Shown in pieces: positions 1 through 6,043 of a stretch of DNA of 11,252 nt. A program made the translations under genes and the position numbers. Under the pieces are notes generated by a model. That model had not been told where the DNA came from, did not search any database, and was given only the letters and a program-made list of their open reading frames with translations. Position 1 is the stretch's first letter; the number at the start of each line of letters is the position of its first letter. This DNA is from Actinomycetes bacterium (GTDB taxonomy: Bacteria > Actinomycetota > CALGFH01): NCBI GenBank assembly GCA_030146615.1, contig JASLBL010000116.1, positions 1 through 11,252 on the forward strand, given 5' to 3'.

Positions 1-36
1 CAGGCCGCCGCCGGGGGGCCGCCTCGGCTGGAGCCG

Positions 37-684
37 GTGGCCAAACCCCTTCCGCGGGTCGCGCGGGCTGGGCTGCTGGCCGGGACCTTCAACCCGTTCA
101 CCCGGGCCCATGCCGCCCTGGCGGTCGCCGGCCACCGGGCCGGCTGCGAGGTCGTGGTGCTGGCCATGGCCCCGGTCAGCCTGGCCAAGGAGGGCCTGGA
201 GCGTGCCCACCCGGTGGACCGGCTCGACTGGGTCGCGGCCTGGGCCCGCCGCCATCCCTGGGCGGTCGTGGCCGCGGCCAGCCACCCGCTGCTGGTCGAC
301 ATGGCCGAGGCCCTCGGCGAGGCCACCGGCGGTGAGGTCGCCCTGCTGGTGGGCGCGGACAAGGCGGCCCAGCTGGCCGAGCCCCGCTGGTACGACGACC
401 CGGCCGCGGCCCTCGGCCGCCTGGAACGGGCGGCCAGCCTGCTGGTCGCCGAGCGGGCCGGCCACCCGGCCCCGGACCTGCCCCTGCGAGCAGCGCCCCT
501 GCCCACCCCGGCCTGGGCGCCGGAGCGGTCCGCCACCCAGGCCCGGGCGGCCGCCGCCAACGGCGAGCCGCTCGGCGACCTGCTCCCGGCCGTCGTGGCC
601 CGGCGGGTCGAGCGGACCGGCGCCTATGCCCCTTCCTCGGACTACCCGGTAAGGATCCGGGGCCTGGAGGCGCTAACTCCCTAG
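37..684 (+). CDS. NadD-like nucleotidyltransferase (HIGH superfamily), substrate uncertain
   Basis: The protein (215 aa from a GTG start) begins with GTFNPFTRAH at residues 16-25. This is the N-terminal nucleotide-binding loop of the HIGH nucleotidylyltransferases, in the TxxH form rather than the HxGH usual in NadD. A GADK segment (106-109) followed by RW (117-118) resembles the GxD...W region of NadD, and RSATQAR (164-170) corresponds to the C-terminal S-x-T-x-x-R phosphate-binding motif. Length (about 200 aa) and motif order fit nicotinate/nicotinamide-nucleotide adenylyltransferase, which transfers AMP from ATP to a mononucleotide in the cytosol. The poor match around the first motif leaves the substrate open. 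The frame stays open to base 1 with no stop, so the true start may lie upstream of the window, and no good ribosome binding site is visible before the GTG. It ends 62 nt before the next gene on the same strand. Confidence 0.72.
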   Translation: MAKPLPRVARAGLLAGTFNPFTRAHAALAVAGHRAGCEVVVLAMAPVSLAKEGLERAHPVDRLDWVAAWARRHPWAVVAAASHPLLVDMAEALGEATGGEVALLVGADKAAQLAEPRWYDDPAAALGRLERAASLLVAERAGHPAPDLPLRAAPLPTPAWAPERSATQARAAAANGEPLGDLLPAVVARRVERTGAYAPSSDYPVRIRGLEALTP

Positions 685-746
685 GGCGGAGACCGAGCCG
701 GGAGGCTAGGCTTCCGTCCCGAGGCCCCTGACCGCCGGAGGAGCGC

Positions 747-1952
747 ATGGCCGTCCGCGACGTGGAGTTCGTGATCATCGGCGGCGGGGTGGCCGCCGCC
801 AAGGCCGCCGAGGGGCTCCGAGCCGCCGGCGGCGAGGGTGCGGCGGTGGTGCTGACCGCCGAGCCGGAGCTCCCCTACGAGCGGCCGAAGCTGTCCAAGG
901 AGTTCCTCCGTGGCGAGGCCGGCCGGGACGCGACCCGCACCCACGACGAGGCCTGGTACCGCGACCACGAGGTCGAGCTGCTCCTTGCCACCAGGGCCAG
1001 CACCCTCGACCCGGCGACCCGCACGGTCACCACCGAGGTCGGCGACCAGCTCCACTACGGCACCGGCCTGGTGCTGGCCACCGGCGCCCAGCCGGTCCGC
1101 CTGGAGCTGCCCGGCGAGGATCTGGAGGGCGTCTACTACCTGCGCACCGTGGACGACGCCGAGCGGCTGCGGGCCGCGATCTCCAGGGCCGAGTCGATGG
1201 TCGTCCTCGGTGGCGGCTTCATCGGCGCCGAGGTGGCCGCCAGCGCCACCCAGATGGACACCCGGGTGACCGTCCTCGAGCTGGCCGACACCCTCTGGAC
1301 GAGGGCCGTCGGTCCCGAGATGGGCCAGTTCTTCGAGGCCTTCCTACGCGACCGGGGCGTGCACGTCCGGACCCGGACCAGGGCCGAGCGGCTGGAGGGC
1401 CGCGACAGCGTCGAGGCGGTGGTGCTGCCCGACGGCACCCGCCTGGCCGCCAACCTGGTGGTCATCGGGGTCGGGGTCCGGCCCGACACCGACCTGGCCG
1501 AGCGGGCCGGCCTCCCGGTCGACAACGGCATCCTGGTCGACCAGCAGCTGCGGGCGGCCGACGGCGTGTTCGCGGCCGGCGACGTCGCCAACGCCGAGCA
1601 CCCGCTGTTCGGGCGGATCCGCATCGAGCACTGGGCCGAGGCCCTCAACCAGGGGCTGCTGGCCGGCCGCAACCTGGCCGGGTCGGATGGACGCTACGAC
1701 CGGGTCCCCTACTTCTTCTCCGACCAGTTCGACCTGTCCCTGTCCTACCTCGGCCACGTCACCGAGTGGGACGAGCTGGTCGTTCGGGGCAATCGCGAGG
1801 TCACCGAGCCCAGGTTCGTGGCCTGGTACCTGCGCGACGGCATCCCCAGGGCGGCCCTGATCGTCAACGACTGGGACGCCGAGGACCCGATCCGCGAGGT
1901 CATCCGCCGAGGTCAGCCCGTCAGCCCGGAGGAGCTCGAGCAGACCCCGTAG
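747..1952 (+). CDS. FAD-dependent pyridine nucleotide-disulfide oxidoreductase, ferredoxin/rubredoxin reductase type
   Basis: A 401-aa flavoprotein with the complete two-Rossmann layout. The FAD dinucleotide motif is VIIGGGVAAAKAAEGLR at residues 9-25. PYERPKLSK (43-51) is characteristic of ferredoxin/putidaredoxin/rubredoxin reductases. The NAD(P)H-binding motif is VVLGGGFIGAE (152-162), and the second FAD contact is DGVFAAGDV (272-280). A C-terminal reductase domain begins near EHWAEALNQG and contains PYFFSDQFD. No redox CxxxxC pair is present, unlike thioredoxin or lipoamide reductases. The family passes electrons from NAD(P)H to a small iron-sulfur protein or other carrier; no such partner is encoded nearby, so the acceptor is unknown. 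Start choice is firm: GGAGGAG at 737-743 sits just before the ATG. It may be co-transcribed with the nucleotidyltransferase upstream (62-nt gap). Confidence 0.9.
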   Translation: MAVRDVEFVIIGGGVAAAKAAEGLRAAGGEGAAVVLTAEPELPYERPKLSKEFLRGEAGRDATRTHDEAWYRDHEVELLLATRASTLDPATRTVTTEVGDQLHYGTGLVLATGAQPVRLELPGEDLEGVYYLRTVDDAERLRAAISRAESMVVLGGGFIGAEVAASATQMDTRVTVLELADTLWTRAVGPEMGQFFEAFLRDRGVHVRTRTRAERLEGRDSVEAVVLPDGTRLAANLVVIGVGVRPDTDLAERAGLPVDNGILVDQQLRAADGVFAAGDVANAEHPLFGRIRIEHWAEALNQGLLAGRNLAGSDGRYDRVPYFFSDQFDLSLSYLGHVTEWDELVVRGNREVTEPRFVAWYLRDGIPRAALIVNDWDAEDPIREVIRRGQPVSPEELEQTP

Positions 1953-1966
1953 CCAGGACAGAAAAG

Positions 1967-1991
1967 GGCCCCCGCGCCATCCGGGGGGGCC
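1967..1991. terminator. GC-rich hairpin after the oxidoreductase gene, possible terminator
   Basis: GGCCCCC (1967-1973) pairs perfectly with GGGGGCC (1985-1991) around an 11-nt loop, 15 nt after the oxidoreductase stop. There is no T-run on the plus strand. On the minus strand the hairpin is followed by TTTT (complement of AAAA at 1962-1965), so it would work better as a minus-strand terminator, although no minus-strand gene is near. Function is a weak inference; the inverted repeat itself is visible. Confidence 0.3.
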
Positions 1992-2179
1992 AAGACAGCG
2001 CGAGGGGCCGCAGAGGGCATAGTACGCTGTTTTCGCGAAACGTGTTGTGCCAGGCGGGGACGACGCCTTCCTTGCGAGCAAGATCGTCCCTTCGACGGAC
2101 CCCGCTGCCGTGGCCGCCGTACCCGCCGCTACGTAGGGCCGGTCTGCGCCGCCCTTGCCTTCCGTGGCATCGTGGAGTC

Positions 2180-3064
2180 ATGGACCACACGACCCTGATC
2201 CGGCGGCCCCGGCTTCGTGGGCCCGTGCTGCTGGCCGCCTTCGACGGCTGGAACGATGCCGGTGAGGCGGCCACCAGCGCCCTGGACGCGATCGCGGACG
2301 GACTGGCCGCCGAGACCTTCGCCACCATCGACCCCGAGGAGTTCTACGACTTCCAGGCGACCCGGCCGACGGTCCGGATGGTCAAGAGGCACCGGCGGAT
2401 CGAGTGGCCGTCGGTGGAGCTGCGCGCCGCCCGCCTGCCGGCCGCCGATCATGACCTGATCGTGGTCCGGGGCCACGAGCCCAACCTGCGCTGGCGGACC
2501 TTCGCCGCCGAGATCGTCCAGGTCGCCACCAGCCTCGGGGTCGAGATGGTGGTCACGGTGGGGGCGCTGCTGGCCGACGTCCCCCACACCCGGCCGGTTC
2601 AGGTGGTCAGCTCGGCCGGCGACCGGGACCTGGCCGAGCGTCTCGGGCTGAACGTCTCCCGCTACGAGGGACCGACCGGGATCCTCGGGGTGCTGGGCGA
2701 CACGGCCACCCGGGAGGGCATCCCGACCGTCGGCCTGTGGGCCGCCCTGCCCCACTACCTCAACCTGGCCCCCAACCCCTGGGGGGCCATGGCCCTGGTC
2801 AAGGAGCTGCGGCGGCTGCTGCCGATGGCCGTCGACACCAGCGCTCTGGCCGGCCAGACCGACGCCTTCGACACCGCCGTGGCCGAGCTGGTCGACGAGA
2901 ACCCGGAGCTGGCCGGCTACATCGAGCGGCTGGAGGCCGACACCGATGACGAGGAGGCCGACGACGAGGAAGGGTCGCCTGGCCTCGCCGACCTCCCGCC
3001 CGAGGAGCTGGTGGCCGAGGTCGAGCGCTACCTCCGCGATCATCCTGGCGGGTCGCGGAGCTGA
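2180..3064 (+). CDS. PAC2-family (proteasome assembly chaperone 2-like) protein
   Basis: The frame from the ATG at 2180 gives 294 aa. The N-terminal LLAAFDGWNDAGEAATSAL, the central VGALLADVPHTRPV segment, and the later YEGPTGILGVLGD and NPWGAM motifs are typical of the PAC2 family found across actinobacteria. The family is named for a eukaryotic/archaeal 20S proteasome assembly chaperone, but the bacterial members' biochemical role is not established. A highly acidic linker (roughly residues 253-264, rich in D and E) precedes a short C-terminal helical segment, LPPEELVAEVERYLRD. The protein has no signal peptide or membrane segment and should be cytosolic. The ribosome binding site is poor (TGGAG only 2 nt before ATG). 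Codons upstream in this frame look non-coding and overlap the previous gene, so the ATG at 2180 is preferred. The gene converges on the cold-shock gene. Confidence 0.85.
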   Translation: MDHTTLIRRPRLRGPVLLAAFDGWNDAGEAATSALDAIADGLAAETFATIDPEEFYDFQATRPTVRMVKRHRRIEWPSVELRAARLPAADHDLIVVRGHEPNLRWRTFAAEIVQVATSLGVEMVVTVGALLADVPHTRPVQVVSSAGDRDLAERLGLNVSRYEGPTGILGVLGDTATREGIPTVGLWAALPHYLNLAPNPWGAMALVKELRRLLPMAVDTSALAGQTDAFDTAVAELVDENPELAGYIERLEADTDDEEADDEEGSPGLADLPPEELVAEVERYLRDHPGGSRS

Positions 3065-3092
3065 GCCGGGCCGGCCCGGGGTCAGACGGTAT

Positions 3093-3124
3093 CCGGCCCG
3101 CCGGGCCTGGGGCCGGCGGGCCGG
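3093..3124. terminator. Strong hairpin between convergent PAC2 and csp genes (likely bidirectional terminator)
   Basis: A perfect 12-bp inverted repeat (CCGGCCCGCCGG at 3093-3104 with its complement at 3113-3124) encloses an 8-nt loop. It lies 28 nt after the PAC2 stop and 17 nt after the csp stop on the other strand. No T-run follows on either strand, so it would be a GC-rich, U-poor terminator of the kind common in actinobacteria. The structure is certain; the function is inferred from position. Confidence 0.6.
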
Positions 3125-3141
3125 TTGACTGCGAGATCAGG

Positions 3142-3351
3142 TCACTCTGGGGGCATCGGGCGCACGTTTGCGGCCTGCAGCCCCTTGGGCCCCTGGGTGA
3201 CGTCGAACTCCACCAGCTGTCCCTCGTCGAGCGACCGGTACCCCTCCATCTGGATCGCGGAGAAGTGCACGAAGACGTCCTCGCCGTCGGGACGGGCGAT
3301 GAAGCCGTAGCCCTTGTCAGGGTTGAACCACTTGACGACACCGCTGGTCAC
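3142..3351 (-). CDS. Cold-shock domain protein (CspA family)
   Basis: A 69-aa single-domain OB-fold protein, the usual length for bacterial Csp. It starts with the typical GVVKWFNPDKGYGFI, where KGYGFI (13-18) is RNP1, and continues with VFVHFS (26-31), RNP2. The aromatic residues that stack on single-stranded RNA/DNA (W8, F17, F27, F30) are all present. Family members bind single-stranded nucleic acid in the cytosol and act as RNA chaperones, at low temperature or constitutively. The start is GTG at 3349-3351 (minus strand), preceded by AGGAG with a second GGAGG a few bases further up. No alternative in-frame start exists before the conserved core. It has its own promoter and a leader of roughly 110 nt (separate entries), is divergent from chdC, and converges on the PAC2 gene. 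Confidence 0.96.
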   Translation of the reverse strand: MTSGVVKWFNPDKGYGFIARPDGEDVFVHFSAIQMEGYRSLDEGQLVEFDVTQGPKGLQAANVRPMPPE

Positions 3352-3357
3352 GAACTC

Positions 3358-3427
3358 CTGTCCCTCCCTTCACCTTCGACAGCAACCAACGTGCCGGGCC
3401 GGTACCAGACCCGGCGGGCAGGGACAG
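3358..3427 (-). promoter_or_regulatory. csp 5' leader with a stem that can mask the ribosome binding site
   Basis: In the csp transcript (minus strand) CTGTCCCT (complement of 3420-3427) can pair over 8 bp with AGGGACAG (complement of 3358-3365), which overlaps both Shine-Dalgarno candidates just before the GTG. Inside this long-range stem is a smaller 6-bp hairpin (GCCGGG at 3393-3398 with CCCGGC at 3410-3415). Cold-shock mRNAs in other bacteria have long structured leaders that control translation by temperature; a similar role here is inference. The complementarity itself is directly visible. Confidence 0.4.
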
Positions 3428-3471
3428 CTCGAACCGCACTGCGACGGCAGCCTTCCCCCTTGCTCGGCCGG

Positions 3472-3498
3472 ATGCTAGCACCCGGTCAGTGCTGTCAA
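3472..3498 (-). promoter_or_regulatory. Candidate sigma70-type promoter for csp
   Basis: On the minus strand a perfect TTGACA (complement of 3493-3498) is followed after 15 nt by TAGCAT (complement of 3472-3477), a 4/6 match to TATAAT. The spacer is shorter than the ideal 17 nt. Transcription would begin near 3465, giving a csp leader of about 110-115 nt. No better promoter is seen in this gap on either strand. Confidence 0.5.
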
Positions 3499-3506
3499 TA
3501 GTCTCA

Positions 3507-3523
3507 ATCTCGTCTATCTCGTC
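3507..3523 (-). repeat. Tandem 8-bp direct repeats upstream of the csp -35 box
   Basis: ATCTCGTC occurs at 3507-3514 and again at 3516-3523, a period of 9 bp (minus-strand reading GACGAGAT twice). The pair ends 8 bp upstream of the TTGACA box of the csp promoter, where activators or repressors commonly bind. It also lies upstream of chdC on the other strand. Regulatory function is only inferred from position. Confidence 0.4.
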
Positions 3524-3626
3524 GAAAGTGCTGACGCATCTGCGCCGAACTCGGCAAACCACCGCGCGAGCAGGCACGATGGTGTCGCCGGGCACGACCG
3601 GCGCCGACCTAGGAGGCAGCCACCGC

Positions 3627-4400
3627 ATGGATCCCGTCGTCCCCTCGACCGGCTGGGGGGTCACGCACCTGTTCTTCCGCGTCCATCCCAGCCGCTCCCC
3701 CGACCCCGCCCAGGCCGGCAAGGAGCTGGTCGCCGCCCTGGACGCCTTCGCGGCCGCGCCCGACCACCAGGTGCTGTGCGCCTCGGTCCTCGGCCTCAAG
3801 GCCGACCTCGGGGTCATGGCCATCGGCCCCGACCTGGTCCGGCACGAGACCCTGGCCCGGTCGCTGCGGGCGGTGAACCCGCTGGAGCCGGCGTACTCGT
3901 TCCTGTCCCTCACCGAGGTCTCGGAGTACATAGAGACCGAGGACGACATCCGGGCCCGGCTCAAGGCCCAGGGCGTGGAGGACCTGGAGGAGCGGGTCGC
4001 CAAGGCCCTGGAGCGCCTGGCCGGCCAGCGCGAGGACCGGCTGCACCCGCGCCTGCCCCGCCGGGCGGTGCTCGCCTTCTACCCGATGAGCAAGGCCCGC
4101 GACCCGGGCGCCAACTGGTACCGGCTGCCGTTCGGCCAGCGCCGCGAGCTGATGCACGGCCACGGCAAGGTCGGGCGCCGCTACACCGGCCGGGTCCTCC
4201 AGCTGGTCACGGGCTCCACCGGCCTCGACGACCACGAGTGGGGCGTCACCCTGCTGGCCGACGACCTGAGCGCCATCAAGGAGGTCGTCTACGACATGCG
4301 CTTCGACGAGGTGACCGCCTCCTACGGCCGCTTCGGGCCGTTCCTGGTCGGCCTCACCTGCGACCCCTCCGAGCTCCCGGAACGCCTCGGCCTGGGCTGA
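3627..4400 (+). CDS. chdC: Coproheme decarboxylase ChdC (HemQ), chlorite dismutase-like fold
   Basis: The 257-aa protein is the terminal enzyme of the coproporphyrin-dependent heme pathway of monoderm bacteria. It converts iron-coproporphyrin III (coproheme) to heme b by two peroxide-driven oxidative decarboxylations via the three-propionate intermediate. Against the Listeria enzyme (numbering from memory) the key residues fall at matching spacings: catalytic Tyr147 = Y152 in FYPMSK, Met149 = M154, Lys151 = K156, Arg133 = R138, proximal heme ligand His174 = H179 in LMHGHGKVGR, Gln187 = Q192 and Arg220 = R225. The start is ATG 3627 with AGGAGG at 3611-3616; the frame is open upstream to 3489, but there the residues are low-complexity and there is no ribosome binding site. 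It stands alone here: no other heme gene is visible. It converges on the mgtC-like gene with a 10-nt gap. Confidence 0.93.
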   Translation: MDPVVPSTGWGVTHLFFRVHPSRSPDPAQAGKELVAALDAFAAAPDHQVLCASVLGLKADLGVMAIGPDLVRHETLARSLRAVNPLEPAYSFLSLTEVSEYIETEDDIRARLKAQGVEDLEERVAKALERLAGQREDRLHPRLPRRAVLAFYPMSKARDPGANWYRLPFGQRRELMHGHGKVGRRYTGRVLQLVTGSTGLDDHEWGVTLLADDLSAIKEVVYDMRFDEVTASYGRFGPFLVGLTCDPSELPERLGLG

Positions 4401-4410
4401 CGGCGCCCGG

Positions 4411-5064
4411 TCAGTGCTCCCACTCGACCTGGAGCACGCCGTCCACGCGCCGAAGGGCGCCGAGCAGCTGCTCGGGCCGGTAGCGGGGCCGCAGCTTGAC
4501 CAGCAGCACCACCCGGTCCCGTTCCTCGTCCTCGTGGTGCTCCAGGCCGCGCAGGTCCACCCGTTCGCCTTCCAGGAGCTCCACGATCCGCTGGACGTCG
4601 AACCTCGGGTTGGTGGTCAGGACGAACTCCTCACGCGAGACCCCCCACCGCTGGAGCAGGTGGCTCACCCGGCGCAGCCCGAACAGGGTGCCGACGACCA
4701 GCACGGCCCCGCCGACCCCGAGCACGTAGCTGCCGGCCCCGACCGCGACCCCGACCGAGGCCGTCGCCCAGATGCTGGCCGCCGTGGTCAGGCCCTTGAC
4801 CGTCAGCCCGTGCCGGACGATGGCGCCGCCGCCCAGGAACCCGATCCCGGTGACGATCTGGGCGGCCAGGCGGCTGGGGTCGGTCCCGATGCCGCCGCCG
4901 AACCCGTAGGCCGAGATCAGGGTGAACAGGCAGGCCCCGATGGTCAGGAGCATGTGGGTGCGCAGCCCGGCCGCCTGGTCGTTCAGCTCCCGCTCGGCCC
5001 CGATGGCACCCCCGAGCACGGCCGCCAGCAGCAGCCGCCCGAGGAGCTCGAGGTCGCTGGACAT
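4411..5064 (-). CDS. MgtC/SapB family integral membrane protein
   Basis: 217 aa with an N-terminal hydrophobic half and a soluble C-terminal domain. Likely membrane segments are around residues 6-22, 36-55, 64-83 and two more between about 90 and 130. The MgtC/SapB signatures are present: GAIGAERE, GLRTHMLLTIGACLFTLIS, GFLGGGAIV and TTAASIWATASVGVAVG. Residues about 145-217 resemble the ACT-like cytoplasmic tail seen in longer MgtC proteins. In Salmonella and Mycobacterium MgtC supports growth at low magnesium and intracellular survival by inhibiting the F-type ATP synthase; many environmental homologues have unknown roles, so no specific function is assigned. Start is ATG at 5062-5064 with GGAG about 7 nt upstream, inside a 10-bp palindrome (5071-5080). 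It lies 62 nt downstream of the glycosylase gene on the same strand and may share its transcript. Confidence 0.9.
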   Translation of the reverse strand: MSSDLELLGRLLLAAVLGGAIGAERELNDQAAGLRTHMLLTIGACLFTLISAYGFGGGIGTDPSRLAAQIVTGIGFLGGGAIVRHGLTVKGLTTAASIWATASVGVAVGAGSYVLGVGGAVLVVGTLFGLRRVSHLLQRWGVSREEFVLTTNPRFDVQRIVELLEGERVDLRGLEHHEDEERDRVVLLVKLRPRYRPEQLLGALRRVDGVLQVEWEH

Positions 5065-5126
5065 GAGGTCGCTCCGGAGCCGGGGAGGTGCCTCATGCTA
5101 ACCCGGTCCCGTCCAGCGGTCCCGCC

Positions 5127-5867
5127 TCAGTGCTGATCCAGAGGGCACCACCGGGTCGTGCGGCCGCCGACCCTGGCGATCGACAGCACCGAGCCGTCGC
5201 GGGGGCAGATCCCGCGGGCGCGGGCATGGGCGAAGGCGGTCCGGCCGGTGCCGCCGGCCTTGATGGCGGCGCGGATCGCCGCCCGGACGGCCCGCCGCAG
5301 CCGGGCCAGCTCGTCCGGGTCGAGGTCGACCCCCCGACGGCGGGGGTCGATCCCGGCCCGCCACAGGGCCTCGTCGGCCAGCAGGTTGCCGACCCCGGCC
5401 AGCGCCTGCTGGTTGAGCAGGCGGGCCTTGACCGGGGCCCGGCTCCGCCCGACCAGGTCCCGGAACCGCTCCAGCGACACCTGCATCGCATCCGGGCCCA
5501 GGCGCCCCCTGGCCGGGTCCAGGGTCACCCGGCCGAGGCGCCGCGGGTCGTTCAGGAACATGGTGGTGCCGTCGGTGAAGGTGAGCGCAAACCGCTTGAA
5601 GCGGACCACCGGGTCGGCATGGAACCACACGCTGCCGCTCATCCCCAGGTGCAGGCCGAGCACCGGCCCGTCGGTCTCCAGCAGCACCTGCTTGCCCACC
5701 CGGTCGACCCCGGTCACCTTGTGCCCGACCAGCGCCTCCCGGATCGCGCCAGGCGGCCAGGGCCGGCACACGTAGGAGTCGGAGTCGTCGGCGTCGGCCA
5801 CGACCAGCCCGAGGGCATGGCGCTCCAGGATCTCGCGGGCCCGCTCGGCCTCCGGCAGCTCTGGCAT
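5127..5867 (-). CDS. Fpg/Nei-family DNA glycosylase with altered zinc finger
   Basis: A 246-aa base-excision repair glycosylase/AP lyase that removes oxidised bases. The start is fixed by MPELPE: after Met removal Pro becomes the N-terminal nucleophile and E3 the catalytic acid. The beta-hairpin lysine is K59 (GKQVLL). The H2TH region carries the usual NQQALAGVGNLLADEALW segment. The C-terminal finger keeps the DNA-contacting GGRTTRW (R236), but the four metal ligands read C221-x2-D224-x16-C241-x2-D244, so the second and fourth Cys of the normal C4 finger are Asp. The spacing is exactly that of E. coli Fpg (CxxC x16 CxxC). Whether it belongs with Fpg (8-oxoG) or Nei (oxidised pyrimidines) cannot be told from these motifs. 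An upstream in-frame ATG at 5922-5924 is rejected because the family starts at MPELPE. It is divergent from the propeller gene (176-nt gap). Confidence 0.9.
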   Translation of the reverse strand: MPELPEAERAREILERHALGLVVADADDSDSYVCRPWPPGAIREALVGHKVTGVDRVGKQVLLETDGPVLGLHLGMSGSVWFHADPVVRFKRFALTFTDGTTMFLNDPRRLGRVTLDPARGRLGPDAMQVSLERFRDLVGRSRAPVKARLLNQQALAGVGNLLADEALWRAGIDPRRRGVDLDPDELARLRRAVRAAIRAAIKAGGTGRTAFAHARARGICPRDGSVLSIARVGGRTTRWCPLDQH

Positions 5868-6043
5868 GGCCCGAGCATCCCATCCCCTCGCCGGTTCCTC
5901 ATCTCGAAGCAACCCTGGCTGCATCTGCAGGAGGGCGGCTACGCACGATAGATGATCTCCGCATCACCACCCGGGTGCTCCAATCGAGCCGTAGCTCACA
6001 ACCGCGCAGTCCCGAGCTGGTCCGAGAGGGGAATCGTCTCGTT

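Noticed and set aside
1766..2179. N-terminal extension of the PAC2 protein
   Set aside because: The frame is open but overlaps the oxidoreductase gene, and its residues look non-coding; the family begins near the ATG at 2180.
3489..3626. N-terminal extension of ChdC
   Set aside because: No ribosome binding site upstream, non-conserved residues, and it overlaps the csp promoter; AGGAGG fits ATG 3627.
4414..5136. Plus-strand open frame opposite the MgtC gene
   Set aside because: Antisense shadow of a conserved membrane protein, rich in Pro, Gln and Asp, with no ribosome binding site.
5088..5951. Long plus-strand open frame opposite the DNA glycosylase gene
   Set aside because: Antisense to a clearly recognisable Fpg/Nei protein; low-complexity Pro/Ala/Gln-rich translation without motifs.
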